Of a DNA stretch of 64,000 bases, positions 33,681 through 45,841 are shown one piece after another. The stretch lies in assembly GCA_033816765.1 (NCBI GenBank), contig CM066287.1, positions 6,944,001 to 7,008,000 of the forward strand. Reading direction: 5' to 3'. The notes beneath the pieces were generated by a model. It saw only the letters and a program-made list of their open reading frames with translations, made no database searches and was not told where the DNA came from. The stretch comes from Nothopassalora personata (taxonomy: Eukaryota > Ascomycota > Dothideomycetes > Mycosphaerellales > Mycosphaerellaceae). The translations under genes were made by a program, and so were the position numbers. Numbering within the stretch: position 1 is the first letter of the stretch; each line of letters starts with the position of its first letter.

Positions 33681-34025
33681 AGAGATGACGATGTGACGAT
33701 GTGATGGAGAGGGAGGAGAGTAGCGCGGGCGGGGAGGGGATGGCGCTTCTGCGCTAAATACCTCCCATCCCATAGCAGGACCGGGAAACGAATAGCATTG
33801 CCTGCTCTTTTCCTCCAACCCGAGAAAAAGCGACACGACAGGCGCTTCAAAACGTACCTCCGGTGGTAATTATTTGAGTATCGGCATCGAGACCAGAGAA
33901 GAATCAGACTTCCGATACAGCAAGGTCGTCCAGCGATTGCAGGTAGCAAATTTTCCTGAGTATCGGTATCAAACACCAGCAAAAAAAGGCAACATTATGC
34001 TGCTTCTTCTTCTTCTTCTGTCCAT
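33681..34025. other. Convergent intergenic region
   Basis: 345 bp between the zinc-knuckle gene stop and the PUF6 stop. Two short related motifs, GAGTATCGGCATCGAGACCAG-like (near 33877) and GAGTATCGGTATCAAACACCAG-like (near 33958), lie 81 bp apart as imperfect direct repeats. Nothing else was seen. Confidence 0.5.
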
Positions 34026-36077
34026 CTAAATCTTCTCCAGCAGAATCCGTGCTCCAGCATTGCCTCTTGCTTTCTTCTTCTCCTTCTTCTTCTTGTCTTT
34101 CTTACCGCCTTCCTCTTTAGCACTCTTCTCATCTTCCGCCGCCTTCTTCAATTGCTTCTTTGCATCCTTCAACGTCGCCTTGACTTCTACCTTTACCTTC
34201 TCCGGCACGTCCCGGCTCTCGAGTAGTGACACCACCACGAAACTCGACTCGCATGTGGCCCACTGTACCAATTTGTCTTTGATAACTGGATACAACGCTT
34301 CTCCAAAGCCGAGTCGTGGCTCCACGAGCTGAACCTGTTTCGTCTTAGGGTCAAAAGCGCCACCAGAGACCAGTGTTCTGAGCATTCTACCGGCGGCAGG
34401 GTCCTTCGCAACGTGGCCCTCATCGAGTGGATCGCCTCTCGCCAGCGTAGCCACTGCCTTCTTTGCTGCATCTCGCTGGGTGCTGTCCTGGTCGTGGCAC
34501 TCGAGCAAGATCTCCGTCACAGCCTGACTCGCGAATGATGAAGTGACAAGACTTTGCGCCCGCTCGGCGATGAATTCAAGGAGAGGTGCGGAGATGTGTG
34601 CGATCAACTCTTGCCTCCTGACTTCCGGTGCTTTCTTGCTCGTCTTCTCGCGGATCTTGTGGATTTCTTGAATGAACTCTTTCTCGGCGTCGTTGACGAG
34701 CCACTTCGCGGGTCCAGCTAGTGGGTATAAGATTGGGAGGCGGGCGTTGAGGTTCGTGATCATATCTGCCAGGCGGTCGAAGCGTTGTGTGGTGTCGTCC
34801 ATCTTGAGACCAAGAAGATCCTGCAGGATCGACGTGGAGGTCATCTTTGTGTCGTCTGGTAGGTCAAGACCGGCGATAAGGACCATTTTGGCGTATTGAT
34901 CGTATGCCATAGTCTCCACGTGGTCTTTGAAGCACTTGAGGATGACTTTGCGGTCTTTCGCGGAGCCGTATGCGAGGGCGTAGCAGACGAGCTTGCAGCC
35001 GTTCTTGGTGAAGGCCAGATTGCGGTAGATATCTCCACCACCACCGTCTTGCTCGGCATCGATGTCGCCCTTGAGCATGTCGAGAAAGTCAGAGTGGTCT
35101 TCTGTGCCAGGCTCGAGCGCGAGGAAATACTGCAACATGGCATCGTGGAGCATGGTGAAGCCGGTCTTCTGCTTCTGGATAAGATTGTCGATCATCTGCT
35201 TGAGGTATCCCAAAATTGGCTTGCGCTTTTCTGGAGTGTCTTCAAGGATCGCGCGCAGATCCGAAGTCGTCTGCCCATCTGAGGCGTTGGGTCGTGACTG
35301 CCCGAACAATGCAAACTCTGTGCCGTACCACTCCCGCAGGAGCATGTCCTTTTGCTTAGGTGTCGCCACTTGGCGGTAGATGTCGTCCATGATCCAGCTG
35401 GCCTCGGGATGGTTGATGAATCGCTTGACATGTCCGTAGAAGTGTGGGATGATCAAGTCCTTGTCCTCGCGGTCTCCTTCAACTACCATCTTGCCGACCA
35501 AGTGCTTGCCATACTTGCTCACCGCCAGCTCCCGCACATCATTGTGCAGCTCTCTCACAATCGTCTTCAGCTGTTCCGGTCGCGCATACTTGACGGCACA
35601 CTGAATCACACGAACGCTGTCGTGCTTGAACACAAAGTCTCGCACCTTGCCTTGGACAATGCCGAACAGTTCTGCCACAAGCTCTTGCCTCTCGTCTTTG
35701 GGAACATGCGACTTCCGGCGCAGTCTCTCCCACAGTTGCTTCGCCCGTTGGATGATATCGGCGTGTGGCTTCGCTGCCTTGCGTTCCTTCGCGACTCGTC
35801 GCTGCTCTGCGTGTGCCTCTGCTGACGTCTTGCCTCCTTCCAGCTTGAACTTCTTCGGCTCTTCGGACCGGATGCCATTTGAAGGCAACGCTCCACCTCC
35901 TCCATCGTTGTCTGACAGTCCTTCGAAGTCCTCGTCGTTGTCTTTCGCAGCCTGTTCGACGTGGGATCGTCTCTTTTCTGCGCTGGCGAGCTTCGGGTCG
36001 TATGCCTTCTGCTTCTTGTCGCTCTTCCGTTCGTCCGATGGCGCTTGCTTGCGCTTGACTCCGTGCACGTTTGACAT
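34026..36077 (-). CDS. PUF6: Pumilio-family ribosome biogenesis protein Puf6 (PUM3-like)
   Basis: 683 aa in one exon. Lys/Glu-rich N-terminus (to about residue 100) with nuclear-localisation-like basic runs. Pumilio-type helical repeats follow (about 115-400), for example VQGKVRDFVFKHDSVRVIQCAVKYA and REL.VSKYGKHLVGKMV, and then the CPL domain region (about 400-560) characteristic of Puf6/PUM3 and absent from classical PUF repressors. The C-terminus is a Lys-rich tail (KKDKKKKEKKK). Yeast Puf6 is a nucleolar pre-60S assembly factor and also represses ASH1 mRNA; both roles are family knowledge. The start at 36077 begins MSNVHGVKRKQAP. It is convergent with the zinc-knuckle gene, and the 27 kb retrotransposon block begins 143 bp upstream of its ATG. 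Confidence 0.95.
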   Translation of the reverse strand: MSNVHGVKRKQAPSDERKSDKKQKAYDPKLASAEKRRSHVEQAAKDNDEDFEGLSDNDGGGGALPSNGIRSEEPKKFKLEGGKTSAEAHAEQRRVAKERKAAKPHADIIQRAKQLWERLRRKSHVPKDERQELVAELFGIVQGKVRDFVFKHDSVRVIQCAVKYARPEQLKTIVRELHNDVRELAVSKYGKHLVGKMVVEGDREDKDLIIPHFYGHVKRFINHPEASWIMDDIYRQVATPKQKDMLLREWYGTEFALFGQSRPNASDGQTTSDLRAILEDTPEKRKPILGYLKQMIDNLIQKQKTGFTMLHDAMLQYFLALEPGTEDHSDFLDMLKGDIDAEQDGGGGDIYRNLAFTKNGCKLVCYALAYGSAKDRKVILKCFKDHVETMAYDQYAKMVLIAGLDLPDDTKMTSTSILQDLLGLKMDDTTQRFDRLADMITNLNARLPILYPLAGPAKWLVNDAEKEFIQEIHKIREKTSKKAPEVRRQELIAHISAPLLEFIAERAQSLVTSSFASQAVTEILLECHDQDSTQRDAAKKAVATLARGDPLDEGHVAKDPAAGRMLRTLVSGGAFDPKTKQVQLVEPRLGFGEALYPVIKDKLVQWATCESSFVVVSLLESRDVPEKVKVEVKATLKDAKKQLKKAAEDEKSAKEEGGKKDKKKKEKKKARGNAGARILLEKI

Positions 36078-36219
36078 CTTTCTTAGGCGAGATGGCGTTC
36101 AACGCGGTAGGATGTGCAATGTCGGAAGTCCCCACGCACCTTCCTCGACTTTGAACTTTTTCCTGCCCTGCACCCTGGCTTAGCAAGGTTGCCGCGGCCC
36201 GAGCTCCGTGACTATACAG
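36078..36219 (-). promoter_or_regulatory. Remaining native upstream region of PUF6
   Basis: Only 142 bp of unmutated host DNA separates the PUF6 ATG from the C1 target site. No TATA box was recognised. It must contain the 5' UTR and core promoter unless transcription starts inside the LTR. Confidence 0.5.
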
Positions 36220-36224
36220 TATTT

Positions 36225-36400
36225 TGTTGTGAATCAGTTGACTAATAGCCATGTTAGTTAGGACTTGGTATACACACCCTATATTACACTGTCTCTGTAG
36301 CTAGATAGCCTTATAACTTGTGCAATTTATAATGGTTACTAATTTACCCTATTGTTTTAATCTAGAAGCTTATACTCGTTGAAATATCCCATCTATAATA
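36225..36400 (+). repeat. 5' LTR of C1
   Basis: 176 bp, starts TGTTGTGAATCAG and ends CTATAATA (from CA). Its 3' partner has the same length but more TpA, for example TATTATAAATTAG at the start, a direct view of RIP on the same ancestral sequence. Confidence 0.92.
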
Positions 36401-36417
36401 GGTTATAAGCCCGGGTG
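36401..36417 (+). other. Primer-binding site of C1
   Basis: GGTTATAAGCCCGGGTG follows the LTR at once. N3 has the same GGTTATAAGCCCGGG after its 5' LTR (54499), so both Copia families seem to use the same primer tRNA, which I cannot name. Confidence 0.75.
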
Positions 36418-38743
36418 CTCCTCTACCTATTTATTTTAAAACCTAAATTATTATTAAAGCTCTATTAAGGATTAGCTTACTTTACTAGTAGACCTAACCC
36501 TATATTTGTCTTACGGATAACTAATTGATTTAAGAACTACTATAGGATATCGGTACTAAGTATTATTACCGTAGTATAGTATCTAAAAGAGCTAGACTAG
36601 ATATAGAGTTTAGAAATAATACCTCTAGTAACCTAGTAAGGTCTACTAAGGACAACTAGGTACTTAGGAAAGGCGTATAGTTCTAGGTATAGAAATCTAT
36701 ACTAATTAGCGTACTACTAGAGAAGGATCTAGTTAGATATATATATCTATAACCTAGACTAGGTTAATCTAAAGTATAAAGTAAGAAGGATAGCTTATAT
36801 ATAAACCTAGAGAGTAAGATCTATATCTACTATAGGAACTATAGATATACCTATAGCCTATAATAAAGCTCCTTAAGATATTACTAGAAGTATAGAATAT
36901 ATAGTAGCCTATAAGCGCTAGAAGAAGGAGGATATATAAGCCTATAGTATAATTATAGCTAGATTAGACTCTATATTAAGGCTAAACTTTAGAGACATAG
37001 ATAAGTTAGCTAAGGAGTTATATAACTTAATTAAAGTAATATATAAGCCTATTATTATAATCGATCTATATAATACTCTAAAAGTAGTTAGTTATATTAA
37101 ACTAGATACTATAAGACCTAATATATTAAAGTACTATGAAGACTTTTAAGTATAGGTATATAACTATAAGACTACAATAGAGTAGTTTATTAGATCTTCC
37201 CTAGTCGATAATAAGTCCCTACTTAAATCCTCCTTTATTCTCCTAGAAGGTATTTATAGACTATACTTTATTAAAGGTCTAAACTATATTAAATAGCTTA
37301 GGATATAGAGATATAATAATCCCCTAGAATTAACTACCCTAGAGATAATATTTATAACTCTTAGGAAGGAGTAAGTACCTACTACTTATAAGCTAAATAA
37401 TATTTTTATTAGAGCATTCCTAAGTAAGGATAATAATAAGTAGTATATATAGTACTTATATAAGTATACTAAGGCGAACTACTATAAGTAGTATCCTAAG
37501 AAGAATCCTCGGAATAAGTCTAAGAAGGGTAGAGAGACCCTAAAGGATAGGGCTAAGAAGGCGAAGGGTAATAAGTCCTCTAAGAAGAGGATTACTATAG
37601 TAATTAATAACTAGTTAAGTATATTATTATCTAATTAGGAGCGTAGGTCTAATAGTAATAGTAACTAGAGATAACTCTATAGGAGATCTAGAGTAGCTAT
37701 TATAATTATATAACTAGTATATATAGGAAGGGTAGTAGCTACTATATTAAATCTAATATCTATAGACAAAGTCTATAATATAGGTATATCCTTCTATATC
37801 TATAATAATCTTATAGATCTTTAAAATATTAGGCTAAGACTTAGGCCTATATACTTCTCTTAGGCTATTAGGTAAGGATCTCTTATAACTAAAGGAGAAC
37901 TAGAATAGGTTATAAAGAACTATCTTAGTTAAGAAACTACCCTCCTCCTTCGTAATATACTTTACTCCCTAGACTTAGATACTATACTAATCTCTATAGA
38001 ACTCCTATATAAGAAATATAGAGTTTACCTAGATAGACAATCTCAAATGCTATTCTAGAAGGGTAAGCCTATAGGCTATATTAAGATAATAAAGAATATT
38101 ATTATCTTTAGGAACCTTAGGGTAAAGAGGGGCTCTAGGAAGAAGGAAGATAGATTAGTATTAAAAGGACTTACTACTCTTATATTTACTAAGCTAAGAA
38201 CTAATATAGTTAGATAGTGTTAGCGGCTTAGGTATATTAGTAGTATACTACTTAATACTATAAAAGAAGTAGTTAAGGGCCTAGAAGATAGTAATACTAT
38301 AGAGTTAGGATATTATAAGACTTATAAGCTTATAAGGTTATAAAGAGTTATTTTAAGAATCCCTAAGAGACCTATACTAGAGGCATTAGATAAAATCTAT
38401 ACTAACCTAATTAGACTAATTACTCTAGTCTCTTATGATAGTTTCGTATACTACCTTATACTTATATACGCTAAGACTAGGATAAGATAGTGCTTACTAC
38501 TTCTAAAGAAGAGGAATACTCTAGTAGTAATTAAAACTTAGCTTACTATAATATAGAACTACTATAAGAAGACGCCTAAGATCTAGTTCTTAGATAGTAG
38601 TAGGGAGTTTAACAATATTAAGCTTAGCTTATATACCTAATACGAAGGGATTAGATAGAACTTTATATTACTATATACTCCTAAATAAAATAGAGTTACT
38701 AAAGTATCTAATAAAGTTATTATTAATAAGGCTAGAGCTATAC

Positions 38744-38941
38744 TATTAGGACCGTAAGGCTATAAGGGGATGTCGTAATATATAGTACGCCTACGATCTT
38801 CTAATCGTAGATAAACTAAAGCTTACTTTCTTCTATAGACGCTATACGCGTCTCCTAGTATACGTATACGCGTTACGTACGGTATACTAAGCTAGGTATA
38901 GCTGCATTATATATAAGGGTTAGCTATAGGCTACCCTTATA
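38744..38941 (-). repeat. 3' LTR of N1
   Basis: 198 bp, TATTAGGACC...CCCTTATA on the plus strand, i.e. a TG...CA LTR after RIP. It includes an inverted motif AAGGGTTAGCTATAGGCTACCCTT near its end. Confidence 0.9.
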
Positions 38942-40600
38942 ACTACCTCCCCTTCTAGAATAAGCTACCCTTAGCTCGCGGCTTTAGGAGGTTTCTATAT
39001 AAGTAATCTATCTACTTCTCGCGGGTTCCGTTACTATACGACCCGCCTACGGGTATTATACGTGTCGTTATCTAGGTGTAGTTAGGTAAAGTTATAGTTA
39101 CCGGGTTAACTAACTCGGAGGTTTAAGAAGTATACCCTCTTCCCCTTTTCCTTCTTTTTTTCTTCGTACTACGTTCCTATAGAGTACCGTACCTATACTA
39201 CTAGAGATCTACTAGCTCCTCGCTAGCGACTATCTAGCGACCCGCTAGTACTACTATAGCTTTAGAAGAAGCTATCTAAGACTAGCTCCGCTAGGAGGCG
39301 CTTATACGCACCCTATTAGTACTACTAATACTATTACTAGCACTACTATAGATGTCTAGCGCGCTTAGCGTACTAGACACACTAGCGAAGCGTAGGTTTA
39401 GCGTATTAGGGCTGTAGACCCCTAAGTTATTACTAGCCTAGCGTCTAGGTATAGATATTAAGATATATATACGGTATCTCCTATACTTCGTAACTAGTAA
39501 GTATTTACTACGCTCTTTGCTTACGATACGCTTACTAATATTATAGTAGACGAGTAGGATACGTATAATAGTATTACTACCGGCGAGTTACTTAAGAAGT
39601 ATAGGCGCTATAGGAGTAATAGGTACCTATACGTTAGTAATACTAGCGTTACTATCGTATAGATAGTAGCTCGCCTACGTACCGCCTACGCCTAGCGCGA
39701 TAAGCTTATCTAGGGGCTTAGTAACCCTATTACTAAGTAGGAGTAGGATGCTCTAGACTAGTAGTATAAGCTCTACGCCTAGCTAGGTAAGTAGATCTTA
39801 GAGGTAAGTACTACGCCTCGCTAGCGCTCCCTACGCTCGCCGCGTACGGCGTACTATCGCTCCCTATATAAATCGGCTAACCTCCTCCTAGGCTAAGAAG
39901 TAGTCTAGCGCCTATAAGAATAAGCGCTTAGGCGACACCCGCGTACGCTTCGCCGGCGCCTCTACTACTACTACCCCTCCTCCGCCGCCGCTACTACGTC
40001 CGTAGTTCTATAGTAAGAGTAGAATAGGGCCCTTAATAGGCTCTTCGAGCTTAGCCGTACCGTAAGTACTATATATATTATATACGTGTCCTATACTAAC
40101 CATAGTTATAGTTCTTATAGGCTAGAAACATTAATACTACTACGGCCGATAGGGCCTTTATACTACTAGCCCCACGGGGCGAGTATAATAAGGAGGATAA
40201 TAAGGACGATAATAACGAGTAATTGCGCGCTCCGGGTATATTAGCCGCCTATTACGCGCCTATCTCCTATCTACGTAGCGCCGTTATACGCCTATAAAAG
40301 TTTACTTTAAATAAATAATCTTCTCTCTACTCTTCTCTCTCCTTACCTCCCTCTCTAATATTATTACTATCGGGGGTATTTACTTAACAACTAAGTAAGC
40401 GAGCCTTTTAATTAGATAGAGTATACTAAGAGTTAGTATCTTATATAGGTTATAGCTAATTTTGCTATCGGGGGTAGATGCTACTATTAATATAGATACT
40501 ATCGGATAGGCCTCCCCCCGTATTATTAGTAGAAGGAGGAGGTTATATCTAAAGTGTAAGGTCCTTATATCCGGCTACCGAAGGATTAAGGCCTAAATAT
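38942..40600. other. Unassigned 1.6 kb inside N1 between pol and 3' LTR
   Basis: GC-richer and CpG-rich. One plus-strand frame around 39800-40110 reads without many stops when TAG is taken as Gln (PRQRSLRSPRTAYYRSLY), so an antisense frame is possible. CTATCGGGGGTA occurs twice (about 40369 and 40469). No family recognised. Confidence 0.4.
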
Positions 40601-43600
40601 ATAATCTATACCCTTACTTCGGCGCCTTATACGGCCTTCGTAGATACCTTATATTCGACTACTATACGCGTAGCCTTCGCGGATCCTTCCGCCGGCTTAT
40701 ACTGTCTTTACTAACGCCTTATATTCGGCTACTATACGCGTAGTATTCGCGAGTCCTTATACTAGCTCCTAGCTATTATATTCCTCTAGCTAGCCCTTCT
40801 ATCGTACTAGGTACTATACCTTACCCGTATACTTACGCTTTCCTAGTACTACCTCTACTTTATATTCCCCGTCCCTATTAGCGAGGGGTATAGTGCCTCT
40901 ATCCTTCTTACTACCCGCGTATAGCTCGAGGAGGGATATATAGAATATATTATAAATTCTTAAGTCGGCTAGTAGTACTAGGCAGTACGCCTATAAACCG
41001 ATAGCGTCGATAATACGATACGGTCTAATAAACTTCGGACCTATCTTCTTCTTCGGTAATACTAACCTTAGGTTTTTCGTAGATAATAAGACTATATTGC
41101 CTACGCAATAGCTCTTAGCCTTATAAGTCTTATTATAGTAGCGAGTCTAGTCGGCTACTACGATCTTCTAACGCTTCGTAAGCGTAGCGCGTATTTCTCG
41201 TATACGGTTAACTAAGTCTACCGCTACTAGTACCTCCCCTTCCCGAATCTCGCCCTAAGATCCTATAGGTATTAGGGTAATCTTAGGTCTCTAACTATAC
41301 GCTATCTCGAATAGGCTTATACGTAGCGTAGGGTAGACGCTATTATTATATACAAATTTAGTAATAGCTAGCTACTTAGCCTACTCTATCTAGTTCTCGC
41401 TATAGTAATAACGAAGGTACTATTCTAAGGTTTAGTTTACCCTCTTAGTCTAACCGTTAGTCTAAGGGTAAAAAGCTATAGATAGCTTACGCTTTACCTA
41501 TGCCTTAAAGTAGAACTTACTCTAGAACTTACTCGTAAATACTAACCCGCGGTTACTTACTATACCCGCTAGGGTACTATAATGCCGTACGACTTCGTCT
41601 CGTAAGATTCTCGTAAGCTCCGCGGCTATATATATCTTAGTCGTAGGAATATATAAGTTTATTTTAGAGTAGCGGTCGACGATTACTAGGATCGTATTAT
41701 ATACGTATTCTCCTCGCTTACTTAGCGGTAGGTCCGTAATAAAATCTATAGTAATTTCTTACTATAGACCGTCTAGCCTAGGTAGTAGCTATAGCTCGCC
41801 GTAGAGTTAATAGCGCCTCGCCTTCGAGGTCTAATACGCCCTATAGTTTCCTATATACTCCCTTATATTCTTACTAAGTAATTTCTACTCGTAATAACGT
41901 CGTAGTAGCTCTTTAGTCTTTACCTTACTAAAGTGCCCTACTAGTAGGTCGTTATAATATATATAGAGTAGCTATACTCTTACTACGTAATCTTCGGGTA
42001 CTATAATCGCGTTTCTACGATAGACTAACCCGTCTTTTATATAATAGTACTTAGCGTCTCCTTCGCTAGGCGCCTATAATAAGTATACGACGTATCTATC
42101 GTCTCTCCCCTATACGATTTTTATTAGTAGTATAAGTAGTTTACCTAGGCCGCCTTATATTATTATAGTATATACCCTTACTAGTAGCGATCGGGTCTCC
42201 TACAGCTCGTAGGCTCCTACTACTATTATCGTTGCCTTATCCTATATCTTCTCGTAGGTAGCGGTTACGTACCTTACTATAGGCTCGTTCTCTCTTAATA
42301 GGGATTCCTTCTAGAAAGATAGCTTACTTTATAGCGTAGGAAGTAAGTTCGACGTCTACTACGCTACGCGTACGTAGTTACTACGTTACGATAGCGTATT
42401 AGCTAGGTTACTCTTCCCTAGCCTATACTCTACTACGAAGTTAAAAGATTATAGGAACGTCGCCTATCGAGCTTACCTCCTATTTAGCTACTTTACTATT
42501 ATAAAACCCTATAGATTCGTATAGTTAACTAGCACCTAAACCGTATATAATACGCCTTTAAGGTACGGTCGCTAATACTTAAATACCTCTACTACTACTA
42601 GTAGCTCCTAGTTATAAGTCTTATAATTATACTTAGTAGGTACTATCTTACGAGAATAGAAGGCAATTAGATACTACTTAGTCCTAAATAACTAAGAGAT
42701 AATACCTATAATCGTAAAACCTAAGGTATCCGTTTTAACCCTCGTACGTAACGAAGGATCGAAGTACCTTAGGATAGGTACTCTAAGGAACCTAACTTTT
42801 AGCCGTTAGAACGCTTACCTTCGTAAGCGGACTATATAAGAGGCCCTTACTTCTTACTATTCTTATATCCCTTTAGTAGGTCTATTAATAGCTTCGCAAT
42901 CCTCGAGTACTCTTTAACGAAGCGCCTATAGAAGTTATAGAATCCTAGGAAGGATTAAACCTTATAAAAACTCGTAGGCGTAGGCTAATCCTCGATTACG
43001 GCTACCCTACTCCTATCTATCGATACGTCTACGACGCTTACGATAAATCCTAGGAACTTAGTACTCTCCTAGAAGAAGCTATACTTCTTTAGGTTCGTAA
43101 ATAGGGCAAACTTCCGTAGCCTCTCTAGTACCGCGCGTACGGCTCGTACGTACTCCTTACGCGTTACGCTATAGATAAGGATATTATTTAGGTAGACTAC
43201 GTAGATATTATCTACTAACCTAGTAAGGGCCTTATTAATATACCCTTAAAAGGTAGCTAGTACATTAGTTAACCTAAAAGGCATTACTATGTACTCGTAG
43301 TAACCGTATTACGTACGAAACGTAGTCTTCTACTTGTCTCCTCGCTTAATAGGAATACGGTAGTAGGTATCCTATAGGTCGATTATAGTAAAGAGCCTCG
43401 TACCCTATAGCCTATCTAATATCTTACTAATTAGGGGTAGTAGGTATTAACTCTTTACTATAATCTTATTTAGGCCTCTGTAATCTATATAGAGCCTAAG
43501 AGTACCGTTCTTCTTTAGTATAAATAGGATAGGTGTACCTACCTTACTTACGGATCGCCTAATCTACCCCTTCTCTATTACTTACGTAAGGTACTCCTTT

Positions 43601-45503
43601 AAGGCCTCTAGCTTAGTTAAGGACTAGTAGTATAGCGGCTTAAAAGGGGGTTTCTTTCCTTTAACGAGATTAATCGTATACTTAACCCCGTCGGGTATCT
43701 TACGCTTCGCCTACTTATTAGGTATATATATATCTCGGAAGTCTATGAATTCTTTAGGCTATAAGGGACCCTCTCCTTCGGGTACTACTATAGTAATAAC
43801 CTAAATACTTATCGTATAAACCTACTTTAAGCTCTTAAGATCCTTAAGGAACTCGCGTATATTACGCTACTAAATCGTAGACGTCTCTATACCGTAGTAC
43901 TACTAGTTATCCTTATCGGCCTTTATAATCTAATTATAATGCCGCTAGGGTCTACCTAAGATAACTAACGGCCTACCTATAGACGCTATATTATAGTAGA
44001 TAGCGTTACTTACGCACTCTACTCCTATATTGTTAGCTAGTCGTACGTAAACCGTATAAGCGCCGTAGTAATACCCTTAGTCCTACAGGTACGACTCTAG
44101 ATTTAGAAGCTTTATACTTCTAATAGGTTATATCTAGTATTAGAGTATATACTCGTATAATACTAAGCTTAAATCTATACCGTTATCTAGGAGAAATATA
44201 GCCTCGCGAAAACCCTTACGCGTCTCGACGGCGCCTCGTAAGTAATACGCTAGACTCGTATCGACTTACCTTAAGGGGTCTATATAGAAACTCGGACTTA
44301 GGAGCGACCCTTACCTAGTCCTCTACCTTTTCCCTATTCGCACTTCTTAGTTAAAGCCTCGATAGTTTCTAGCCTACGAACCGCTTATACGTTACGGTAC
44401 TTCTATAGGTGTCTACTTCGGTACTCTATCTTATAGTAACCCTTCTTACCGTAGCCGTAGTACTCTACCTTCGACTTCTAGCTAGTTAAAGACGAGCTAC
44501 CGGCGTCTCGTTACTAACTAGTATCCGAGGCGCCCGGTACTTAACTTAACTTCTATTACTTTAGGCAATCGGCCTACTTATATACGTCCTTAGCTTTACG
44601 CTTATAACGTATATACTATCTGCGGTCGTACCCTCCGCTACTACCTTAGCGCTTAGTACTTTCGATACGCGAGGCTAGGACTACTAGGTCTTCTCTAGTT
44701 ATAGGGATATTATAGTAGCTAACGATAGCGGACTGTAAGCGAGGCGTAAGCTTTACTAGTAGGTACCGTATATATTACGCTTCCGAGTAGTTACCTAACT
44801 AGTCCTCTATAATATCTAGCTTAGTCGCGAACTATCGCGCTATCTAGTTATCCTTCTATTTCGTAACCTCGTACTCTAATATAACGTTAAGTACGCAATT
44901 TATAGAATTACTATATATGTCTCGATAGAACTCCTTAAAGTCCTAGTATATATACCCTATAAGGTTAACGGCACTATAGTTAGTATACTATTACTTACTT
45001 ACCTCTCCGCTAAGGTATATAACCCTATATAGAATCTTAATTTCGTCTATCGCGTATATAGTACTTAAGAGGGCGAAGATAAGTAAGAGCTCCCGAAGGA
45101 ATATCCTTACCTTCCTTATTAAATCCCCTCTAAAAGACGTCGGCTCTTTTAGACGCGGTCGCGTTATATACGCTACGGCCGCGCCTCGTACTATAATATT
45201 ATCGTTAGTAGTTATAGAGATAGAGGTAGGGGTTATAGTAGGAAAGTAATCTTCTCTCCTCCCTCCTATACGCTCTAGAGGCGGTACGCTTATAGCGCGT
45301 AAGATCTCTAGCCGCTCGATCTCCCGCTATATCTCTTACTCTTTAATCTTAGCCCGTAAGGCCTCTCTTCTTATAACTAAGGCTATACGACGCGCCTACT
45401 ACTATACTCTAGGGCTTAGGGGGGCGTAGGTAACCCGCCGTTATACGCGTTGCGATTAGGCTCTATAGCGTATATAGATTATAACGAGGAGAAGCTTAAG
45501 AAC

Positions 45504-45679
45504 TATTAGGACCGTAAGGCTATAAGGGGAATTCGTAATATATAGTACGCCTACGATCTTCTAATCGTAAATAAACTAAAGCTTACTTTCTTCTATAGGC
45601 GCTATACGCGTCTCCTAGTATACGTATACGTATTACGTACGGTATACTAAGCCGGATATAGCCGTATTATATATAAGGG
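45504..45679 (-). repeat. 5' LTR of N1, part 1 (continues at 52449-52470)
   Basis: Aligns with 38744-38941. The last 22 bp of the LTR resume after N2 at 52449-52470, giving 198 bp in total, the same as its partner. Confidence 0.9.
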
Positions 45680-45841
45680 TATTACGGGTGAACGACGTAT
45701 ATACTAAAGTTCTATAAGGTTTATAATAAGTTCGATATAGAAGAAAGGGGAAGTTATACGCTGTCCGAAGAAAAGGTGTCGGAAAGCAATCCGAACGCAT
45801 AGGCGTAGCCTATGCTAAGGAATAGGGGCCCGCCCCTTACA
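45680..45841 (-). repeat. 3' LTR of N2
   Basis: 162 bp. Starts TATTACGGG where its partner keeps TGTTACGGG, and ends CCCCTTACA. Confidence 0.92.

Noticed and set aside
35539..36252. 237-codon minus-strand frame overlapping the PUF6 start
   Set aside because: Out-of-frame shadow of the basic, Ser/Arg-rich translation of PUF6; no family features.
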